Shown piece by piece: positions 58,313-64,000 of a stretch of DNA of 64,000 nucleotides (its first letter is position 1; each line of letters opens with the position of its first letter). This DNA comes from Halorientalis marina. GTDB lineage: Archaea; Halobacteriota; Halobacteria; Halobacteriales; Haloarculaceae. Position numbers and translations under genes: made by a program. Below the pieces are notes generated by a model that worked only from the letters and a program-made list of their open reading frames with translations, did not search any database and was not told the DNA's origin. Location: NCBI RefSeq assembly GCF_023028345.1, contig NZ_CP095488.1, forward strand, positions 248,001 through 312,000, written 5' to 3'.

Positions 58313-58963
58313 CTACCGAGTGGAGACAGTCGCATGCTCGCGCTCTCCGAGGAGGTAGCCGCCGAAGGCGACCAGCCAGAGCATCACGGGGTAGACGATC
58401 ATCCGCTCGGTACCACCGTGACCGATGGGGCCGAACGCGGCGGCGTTCCCACCGTCGCCGAGGGCCATCAACACGACGAAGACGAGCCCCAGCCCGCCAG
58501 CGAGGACGGCCAGTGCCCGCATGACGCCACGGAAGCGAGTCGCGCTCCCGATGGCCTGCACGTTGAAGAACACGAAGGCGAGCAGTGCGGACAGGCCGTG
58601 GAGGCCACCGGTGTCGAGCGGGAAGAGGCCAGCGCCGATCGCACCGCCGCCCGCCAGCGCGAAGATCGCGAGGAGCCAGCGCGTCCCGTGGCTGCGGTAG
58701 AAGAAGTATCCACCTGCCAGATTCAACACGCCGACCAGAATCAGCGAGACGTTGAACAGGAGTGCTGTCTCGGGAAGTACCCCGAGGTCACTGATCGCAC
58801 CCCCACGGAAATCGTAGCCCGGGACCATCGCTGCCGCGAGCATGATGACGGTCATAAACTGTGCAGCGAGTGCGAAAAAGCAGACACCCGCCAGTGTTCG
58901 GGGCGTGAACCTCACCCCCCGAATCGAGACGACCGGCTCAGCCGTAGATTCGAGTTGACTCAT
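58313..58963 (-). CDS. DUF998 membrane protein
   Basis: This is a 216-residue protein with about six helices. The DUF998 features are the early helix TLAGVCFFALAAQFMTVIML, PGYDFRGGAISDLGVLPETA, ALLFNVSLILVGVLNLAGGY, GAGLFPLDTGGLHGLSALLA and AVLAGGLGLVFVVLMALGDG. The family function is unknown. It starts the minus-strand unit DUF998, serine hydrolase, CPBP, CPBP. Strong TATA-like ATAATATAAATA lies about 31-42 bp upstream. Confidence 0.8.
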   Translation of the reverse strand: MSQLESTAEPVVSIRGVRFTPRTLAGVCFFALAAQFMTVIMLAAAMVPGYDFRGGAISDLGVLPETALLFNVSLILVGVLNLAGGYFFYRSHGTRWLLAIFALAGGGAIGAGLFPLDTGGLHGLSALLAFVFFNVQAIGSATRFRGVMRALAVLAGGLGLVFVVLMALGDGGNAAAFGPIGHGGTERMIVYPVMLWLVAFGGYLLGEREHATVSTR

Positions 58964-58993
58964 GTATTGTTCACCGTATTACTGTTGGTTAGA

Positions 58994-59035
58994 TAATAAT
59001 ATAAATAGAGACGGCGCTTCCCGGTGGGTGAGAAC
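58994..59035 (-). promoter_or_regulatory. promoter with TATA box and CTTCCC-N7-GAGAAC palindrome
   Basis: AT-rich ATAATATAAATA at about 58994-59005 is the TATA box for the DUF998 operon. CTTCCC (59017-59022), GGTGGGT, GAGAAC (59030-59035) follows upstream, 54-72 bp from the start. The distance is larger than at the other sites but the position relative to the TATA box is similar. Confidence 0.5.
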
Positions 59036-59093
59036 GAGGAAGAGACCGCCCGAGGGGACGAGTCGTCATCTGTCGGGTCGCCACTCTCGAGGG

Positions 59094-59561
59094 CTACGTA
59101 CCCGTCTCACGTCGGCGAACGAGTTCGAGAACAGTCCTCGGATACGCTCGGCGAAGCGCAGCGACGTGAAGCAGCGCGAGGGCGGCGTTGATCGGACCCC
59201 ACGGACCAGAGAGGACCAGTCCGGCCTGAAACACGGCACCAGCGGCGTGACCGAGGAGGACAGCACGGCCGCGCCAGCAGAGAGCGACCACGAGGCCGAG
59301 CTCGAAGAGAATTACCAGCGGTTGCAGAATCGCGAGGAACGGGACGACGAGTGACTGCCAGAGGTCTGTGTAGAGAGCCACGAGTGCCTGATTCGCGAAT
59401 TGCTGGTAGGTTTCGGGTGCCAGTACCCCAAGCGCGACGTGTGCGAATGCACCCAGCAGGTACATCACCCCCAGCACGATGCGGAGAACCTCCCAGCGAC
59501 GGCCCGCTCCCGGCTTCGTCGAAGGGTCCGTTTTTTCGGGAACCGAGGATGTCGTTCGCAT
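59094..59561 (-). CDS. four-helix membrane protein of unknown function
   Basis: This is a 155-residue protein from ATG 59561 (MRTTSSVPEKTDPSTKPG). Four hydrophobic helices are seen: VLRIVLGVMYLLGAFAHVAL, LWQSLVVPFLAILQPLVILF, ELGLVVALCWRGRAVLLGHA and QAGLVLSGPWGPINAALALL. The first half vaguely recalls DoxX-like membrane proteins, but no signature is clear. A partial palindrome (GTTCTC half at 59612) lies 51-69 bp upstream. It stands alone, with 130 bp to the DUF998 promoter. Confidence 0.55.
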   Translation of the reverse strand: MRTTSSVPEKTDPSTKPGAGRRWEVLRIVLGVMYLLGAFAHVALGVLAPETYQQFANQALVALYTDLWQSLVVPFLAILQPLVILFELGLVVALCWRGRAVLLGHAAGAVFQAGLVLSGPWGPINAALALLHVAALRRAYPRTVLELVRRRETGT

Positions 59562-59804
59562 CTCTCTCACGCCCACGAGTTGGGCGCCCAACACGATAGG
59601 CGCACAGGGCGGTTCTCACGTGGTTGGAAATCGGCAGCCCGGAACGTACAATCTGTCGGTGAAATCCGTCGCATCCGCGGACTACTGGAGGGCCGTTGAA
59701 CCCGTAGCACACGCGTCGACGCCGACTACCCAATCTCGCTCCGGAAGCGGCGACGGTAAGTTTATTCGAGCGTCTGGCGATAGCCCACCACAATCCCACA
59801 CAGA

Positions 59805-60240
59805 ATGATAGCTTCGAATCAGATACAGCGGTTCGGGAACAGGCTCACACCGTGGGGGTTCCCTCTCGTCTATCTTGGGTGGGCGTACCTGTTCTGGCTC
59901 CCGATCTTCGGCTCGAACACCTCCGTTTGGGACGGCACGAACCTCCTGTTATTCCTCGTCGGCGGCGCGAGTCCGCTTCTGGCCGGCGTCACGATGGCAT
60001 GGGTCACGGGTGGGAGTGAGCGGGTTCGTGATCTGGGCCGACGGCTCGTGGATGTCCGGCGCATATCGATGAAGTGGTGACTCGTCATCCTGGTGTTCTG
60101 GCCAGCCTTCAACGCCCTCACCGCTGGCGCAGCGATCGCCCTAGGTGTGACAGACCGGCCGATCGGCGTCGTCTGGACCATCCTGACCGTCGATGTCGTC
60201 ACCACGTGCGGCCGGCCGGGAGTCACTCGACGATGACTGC
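59805..60240 (+). pseudogene. CPBP gene relic with in-frame stop
   Basis: It begins MIASNQIQRFGNRLTPWGFP, followed by YLGWAYLFWLPIFGSNTSVW, with CPBP-type first helices and the typical VRDLGRRLVDVRRISMKW segment. A TGA at 60078-60080 interrupts after MKW, and the frame continues LVILVFWPAFNALTAGAAIA before ending near 60240. The EExxxR part is never reached. The 3' end overlaps the halocyanin gene on the opposite strand, so the gene was cut and then inactivated. Confidence 0.65.
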
Positions 60241-60858
60241 ACCCTTCATACCGAGTGCTCGGTGGGGTGTGCAGTAGTACCGGAACGTCCCCGGTTCGTC
60301 GAAGGTGTGCGTGAAGGTGTGGCCGGCCGACGCGACGAGGTCGCTCGCGAACGTCTCGTCCACGGCGACGACGTCGTGACTCCCGCCCTCACCCGTCCAC
60401 TCCCAGGTGACAGTCGCCCCCTGGTCGATGCGAATCGCCGGCGGGTCGTACGCGAAGCCCCCGCCGTTGCCCGCCGCTCCGACGGCGACCGTCACTGTCG
60501 ACAATCCCCTGCGGTCCACCACCTCGGTATAGTTGTCGACGTTCGCGAACCAGTCCGCCAGCGTCCCTGCCGTCCCGGAGTCGGCAGTTCCTCGCCCGTG
60601 GTGTGGCCCCAGCTGGTCGTGGTGCCCGCTGGAGCTGTGGTGTGGCCCCATCTGGTCGTGCTGGGTGCGATGCTCGTCGGTTATCGGGCCGTGGGGTCCG
60701 GCGTTCGACCGTGGTTGCTGTCCACGTTGCCGGGACGGGCTCTGCGACTCGGCCTCCTCCGAGTCTGCCTGCGGAACGGACACACAGCCAGCGACTGCGA
60801 CACCGACGGCTGTCGCCGTAGTTCGAAGCAGTTGCCGTCGAGAGGAGCGCAGCCCCAT
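60223..60858 (-). CDS. halocyanin-like blue copper protein, Tat lipoprotein
   Basis: This is a 211-residue protein. The signal SSRRQLLRTTATAVGVAVAGC is a Tat motif with a lipobox ending at Cys25. A linker of about 60 residues follows, with two copies of HDQxGPHH and about ten histidines (45-88). The plastocyanin-like domain (about 105-211) has copper ligands His161 (GGSHDVV), Cys196 (YYCTPH), His199 and Met204 (LGMKG). It carries electrons on the outer face of the membrane. The gene stands alone, with a copy of the island palindrome 40-58 bp upstream. Confidence 0.88.
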   Translation of the reverse strand: MGLRSSRRQLLRTTATAVGVAVAGCVSVPQADSEEAESQSPSRQRGQQPRSNAGPHGPITDEHRTQHDQMGPHHSSSGHHDQLGPHHGRGTADSGTAGTLADWFANVDNYTEVVDRRGLSTVTVAVGAAGNGGGFAYDPPAIRIDQGATVTWEWTGEGGSHDVVAVDETFASDLVASAGHTFTHTFDEPGTFRYYCTPHRALGMKGAVIVE

Positions 60859-60897
60859 ACCTGAATTTCGGTCGGTGGCTTCCTAAACACGTCGCCG

Positions 60898-60916
60898 ATT
60901 CTCTCTCCACGAGAAC
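60898..60916 (-). promoter_or_regulatory. island palindrome ATTCTC-N7-GAGAAC
   Basis: ATTCTC (60898-60903), TCTCCAC, GAGAAC (60911-60916) lies 40-58 bp before the halocyanin start, matching NTTCYC-N7-GAGAAY at all positions. Confidence 0.55.
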
Positions 60917-60949
60917 GACACCCAGTCGAAGTCGCCGAGCGGAACGGCA

Positions 60950-62917
60950 TCAGCGACGCGTGAACCACCACCAGCCCAGTGCAGCCACCAGCACGACCGA
61001 GAGCCCGCCGAGGACGACGATCGGCACCGTATCGACCGGCTGGTCGTCGGTCCCGACCGAGACCGTCACGCGGTGTCGCTCGTGTTCTGTGAGGGCGTCG
61101 TCGGTCTCACCACTGACGTTGACTGCGATGGCGTGGCTGGCCGTGACCGCGTCCTCGTCGGTTTCGATGGGGAACCGAACCGTCGCCGATTCGCCGGGGT
61201 CGAGTCGCCCGACGTACACCGAAGGCGCGACACTGGTGAACGGTGGCGCGGGCGCGAGCGACACCTGGACGTCCGTCCGTGGCGTGTCTCCCGTGTTCGT
61301 GATTTCGACGGCGAGTACCTCGGTGCTATCGGGCGCGAGCGTGCCGTTGCGGGCGGCGAGGTCGAACGTGTCTCGTTCGGGCTGGACCGGCACGCTCGCC
61401 CGGAGTGGGTCACTCGTGACGACGGTGCCGTCGACCGTCTCGTACGCCAGCACGTAGGTCACGGCCCGCGGGCCGGTCGTCGTGCCCGCGGGCACACGAG
61501 CCGGCAGCGAGAACGACGCCTGCTGCCCACCAGCGAGGTCGCCGACCGGGTACGCCGTTTCGGTGAACTGGACACCGAGCGGTGCGTCGGTGACTCTGAG
61601 AACCGCGTTGCGTGCCGCGGTCGGGCCTGTATTGCTGATCGTTCCCGAAAGCGTGCCGCGCTCGCCCACGTAGAGCGTGCTGTCGAGGTCTGCCAGCGTG
61701 ATCGTCGGCGACGGCTGGACGCGGACGGTGACTGGCCGGGTTCGACTCGACACCGTGGCGCCCGTCGTGTCGTCGTAGGTAACCGTCGCGTCGAACGTGT
61801 AGTTCCCGCCGCGAGCCGTCGGCGAGGCACCGACGTCGAACGCCACTGTGCGGTCTTCACCGGTCTGCACACGACCGACGCCCCGCTCTGCAACTGCGCC
61901 ACCGTCGACAGTCGTCGCTGGTGACGTCGTCGCAAGCTGGACGCTGACGTTCCCGACGGCGCCCGGTCCTCGATTCGTGAACGCGACAGTGATTGCATCG
62001 CTCCCGCCCACGCCCAGCTGTGGCTGGCCACGGCTGTCGAGACCCGCCGCGCCGTGAACGCGGAAGCGCTCGCCAGCGACTGGCGTGAGTCCGACTGCGA
62101 GTGGTCGGCCCGTCGTCGCGTCGCCGTGGGCGTTCTCGTAGGTCGGCACGAGTTCGAGTGCGTGGGCCGTGGCAGTCACGTCTGGCCTCGCGGTGACCCG
62201 GTAGCTGACGGTCCGGCGTTCGCCGGCCGGCCAGGGACCGAGGTAGCGACTCGCCTGTCCGGCTCCAGTTGGTGAGACGGCCCCATCCAGCGACCGGAGC
62301 TGGAGGCGAACGTCACGCGCCGTCTGCTGGCCAGTGTGTTCGACCGTCGCGGCGAACGTGCCCGACTCGCCGGCTCTGAGCGTCGTTCGGGTGTCCACGA
62401 CACGGAACCGGACATCGTCACGCTCGACGACCACTTCGACCTCGAAGGTCGCCTCGACCGTGCGCTGGCTCACGGCCCCGATCCGGTCGCTGATGGAACT
62501 CGCGTAGGAGTACTCCGCGGTTACGTCGAGGTGGTAGGTGCCGGGATCCGCGTCCGCGTCGACAGTGACGCCGACGTCTGCCGTCACCCGGCCACCGTCG
62601 ACGATGCTCCCGAGCAACTGGTCGCCGCCCCGCTCGATCGACAGGGGGGCGTTGCCCGACTCGACAGTCACCGAGACGCCGTTCGCAGTCGTCACTCGCT
62701 CTGCGAGGCCGGGGTTCGTCAGCGACACCTGACTGAGCGTGGCGTCGTTCGTCAGCACGAGCGTGAGCGTCGTCTCCTCACCGGGCGCGATCGACCCGTC
62801 GGCGAGATTAGCTGCGAGATCCGGTTCACCCCTGACGGCACCCGCTGCCGGGCCGGGCCACGACGCCAGCACGACCATGACGAGGACGACCGCGATTCCG
62901 ACTCGAGAGCGCGTCAT
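60950..62917 (-). CDS. COG1361-type surface protein with repeated CARDB/NEW3-like domains
   Basis: This is a 655-residue protein. It has a signal peptide (about 5-27, VGIAVVLVMVVLASWPGPAA), several Ig-like domains with the repeated pattern TLTLVLTNDATLSQV, GTFAATVEHTGQQTARDV, TLSGTISNTGPTAARNA and EVLAVEITNTGDTPRTDV, and a C-terminal helix (about 630-652) ending in WWFTRR. Asn-rich sites suggest glycosylation. COG1361 proteins are membrane-anchored extracellular proteins commonly placed next to ABC-2 transporters in archaea, as here (63000 onward). It shares strand and order with them, 82 bp apart, so co-transcription is plausible. The role is unknown. Confidence 0.75.
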   Translation of the reverse strand: MTRSRVGIAVVLVMVVLASWPGPAAGAVRGEPDLAANLADGSIAPGEETTLTLVLTNDATLSQVSLTNPGLAERVTTANGVSVTVESGNAPLSIERGGDQLLGSIVDGGRVTADVGVTVDADADPGTYHLDVTAEYSYASSISDRIGAVSQRTVEATFEVEVVVERDDVRFRVVDTRTTLRAGESGTFAATVEHTGQQTARDVRLQLRSLDGAVSPTGAGQASRYLGPWPAGERRTVSYRVTARPDVTATAHALELVPTYENAHGDATTGRPLAVGLTPVAGERFRVHGAAGLDSRGQPQLGVGGSDAITVAFTNRGPGAVGNVSVQLATTSPATTVDGGAVAERGVGRVQTGEDRTVAFDVGASPTARGGNYTFDATVTYDDTTGATVSSRTRPVTVRVQPSPTITLADLDSTLYVGERGTLSGTISNTGPTAARNAVLRVTDAPLGVQFTETAYPVGDLAGGQQASFSLPARVPAGTTTGPRAVTYVLAYETVDGTVVTSDPLRASVPVQPERDTFDLAARNGTLAPDSTEVLAVEITNTGDTPRTDVQVSLAPAPPFTSVAPSVYVGRLDPGESATVRFPIETDEDAVTASHAIAVNVSGETDDALTEHERHRVTVSVGTDDQPVDTVPIVVLGGLSVVLVAALGWWWFTRR

Positions 62918-62999
62918 CTGTGCTGACCCTCCTGAGTCGGAGGCGTCGCGGATGGCTGATCACTGTGCAACTGGTCGACGAGGATGGGGCGGACGTACA

Positions 63000-63785
63000 T
63001 CAGATATCTCTCCTGTTGAACCAGACGACGCTGCCCACGACGAGGAGGAGCGCCGCCTCGGCGAGGATGGCAGCCCCGACGAGGTCGTAGGTGCTCTCGA
63101 CGAGGATCTCTGTCGGGTCGTAGTACCGGGTGGGGCTGAGCAACCCCAGCACCTCGTAGTCCGTGTCGATGACGAGGGATTCGATCATGAACAGCCCGAA
63201 CACGGTCGCGATGCCAGCCCGCTGGGCGAGACTCTCGCGCCGGACCAGGACCGAGAAACCGAGTCCGATGCTCGCACAGACGAGCAGGTAGGGGATCGAG
63301 AGTGCGTGAACGGCAACGACGTCCGCGAGTGACACTGGCTCGCCGATGAGCAAGGCGCCCGCGTAGACGATGCCAGCGACGACTGCGTTGATGAAAAGCA
63401 GCGTCGGCACCAGCGCGAGGTACTTCTCGACGACGACGCGGTCACGTGACACGGACGTCGACAGCAGCATGTCCATCCGCCCGCGCTCGACGTCGCCAGC
63501 GACCGTCTCGCCGGCCGTGTACGCGAAGTACAGCCCCAGCAGCAGGACCCAGCCGAACTGGTAGAGTTCGGCCGCGAGAAACCCCTCCAGCGAACCGAGG
63601 GCGTCGACGCCGAACGCCGACTGCATCGCCTCGGGGAGTGCCTCGCCGTACGCCGAGAAGTCCACGTTCGCGATGATGTCAGGTGCGATCGCCAAGAACA
63701 GCCCCGCGTACAGCGACAGCCCGACGGTGATCACGAGCGCCGACAGCACCCGCTTTTCGGTCTCGTAGCGGAGTATCTCAAACAT
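63000..63785 (-). CDS. ABC-2 type transporter permease
   Basis: This is a 261-residue protein from ATG 63785 (MFEILRYETEKRVLSALVIT), chosen because the frame upstream is Arg/Ser-rich shadow of the ATPase gene. It has six helices, with the coupling region AGETVAGDVERGRMDMLLST and a C-terminal helix ending VVWFNRRDI. It overlaps the ATPase stop by 8 bp. The system is distinct from the two ABC pairs in the CPBP island (different ATPase tail) and is linked to the COG1361 protein. Confidence 0.85.
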   Translation of the reverse strand: MFEILRYETEKRVLSALVITVGLSLYAGLFLAIAPDIIANVDFSAYGEALPEAMQSAFGVDALGSLEGFLAAELYQFGWVLLLGLYFAYTAGETVAGDVERGRMDMLLSTSVSRDRVVVEKYLALVPTLLFINAVVAGIVYAGALLIGEPVSLADVVAVHALSIPYLLVCASIGLGFSVLVRRESLAQRAGIATVFGLFMIESLVIDTDYEVLGLLSPTRYYDPTEILVESTYDLVGAAILAEAALLLVVGSVVWFNRRDI

Positions 63786-64000
63786 CGGTCGCCTCCAGCG
63801 ATTCCACGCGATCGCCGCTGTCGTCACCGCCGTAGAAGCGCATGAACACGTCCTCGAGTGGTGCTTCCTCGATCTCGAGATCGAGGATCTGGAACTGTGA
63901 GAGCGTCGAGAGCAGGCTGTTGTAATCACCCGTGTACGTAAAGGAGAGCGTCGTGGCCTGTCCGGCGGCCTCGTGTCGCGGCTGGACGCTCCGGCTCACG
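63778..64000 (-). CDS. ABC transporter ATP-binding protein, C-terminal part (continues beyond the window)
   Basis: The frame is open to the right edge and includes only the C-terminal regulatory tail: GQATTLSFTYTGDYNSLLST, LSQFQILDLEIEEAPLEDVF and MRFYGGDDSGDRVESLEATD. The segment EAPLEDVFMRFYG is typical of the end of ABC-2 exporter ATPases. The nucleotide-binding motifs lie outside the window. An apparent GTG at the edge is not the true start. Confidence 0.75.
   Translation of the reverse strand, partial: VSRSVQPRHEAAGQATTLSFTYTGDYNSLLSTLSQFQILDLEIEEAPLEDVFMRFYGGDDSGDRVESLEATDV

Noticed and set aside
59107..59799. 230-codon minus-strand frame over the membrane protein at 59094
   Set aside because: The hydrophobic four-helix frame is more protein-like; this one is an Arg/Pro-rich shadow.
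1..64000. CRISPR arrays, rRNA and tRNA genes
   Set aside because: No regularly spaced direct repeats and no cloverleaf-like or rRNA sequence were noticed on either strand.

Overview
The window is from a haloarchaeon (class Halobacteria). It is GC-rich with very acidic proteins. The families point the same way: bacterio-opsin-activator (Bat)-type HTH regulators, a Tat-type lipoprotein halocyanin, small CxxC zinc-ribbon proteins, archaeal TATA boxes with many leaderless-looking starts, and CPBP proteases in large number. No rRNA, tRNA or CRISPR array was found.

Layout. (1) 1-3.2 kb: end of a Bat-like regulator, a winged-helix regulator, a ZIP-type metal transporter, a VOC protein and gene debris. 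(2) 3.5-6.1 kb: a small zinc ribbon and three toxin-antitoxin (TA) modules (TumE-like/HTH, RHH/ParE-like, DUF433/DUF5615), the last with a truncated toxin. (3) 7.0-11.5 kb: an orphan haem-copper oxidase subunit I with a palindrome in its promoter, a Bat-like regulator, and an IS630-family insertion sequence whose transposase carries two compensating frameshifts. (4) 11.6-27.5 kb: a sensory island. On the minus strand lie a PAS/GAF/Bat regulator, a DICT-domain protein and a globin-coupled HemAT transducer. Divergently, a tight plus-strand run encodes a membrane chemotaxis transducer, CheW, a receiver-PAS histidine kinase, a two-domain KaiC-like ATPase, a LOV-domain histidine kinase and a PAS histidine kinase. 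HemAT, the transducer and the KaiC-like gene share a TATCTAGA promoter element. (5) 27.5-35.4 kb: a patchy region with small zinc proteins, a TRAM protein, two HTH or RHH-like/PIN TA modules, a 113-bp MITE with IS630-like ends, dispersed small palindromes, gene fragments and the first two CPBP proteases. (6) 35.5-60.9 kb: an envelope/protease island with most of ten intact CPBP intramembrane protease genes (two more are remnants). They sit with two ABC-2 transporters, serine hydrolases of the beta-lactamase fold, alpha/beta hydrolases, a lipoprotein, a nitroreductase-like protein and a halocyanin. (7) 61-64 kb: a COG1361-type surface protein with an ABC permease and a partial ATPase.

The most distinctive signal is a 19-bp palindrome, NTTCYC-N7-GAGAAY. 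It lies about 40-60 bp before the start codon of many transcription units in region 6 (clear at seven, weak at three) and suggests one regulator controls the CPBP/ABC/hydrolase island. The second is the chemotaxis-CheW-kinase-KaiC-LOV gene run, which looks like one oxygen/light/energy sensing unit. Duplication, deletion, frameshifts and IS/MITE traces show that the accessory parts are changing quickly.
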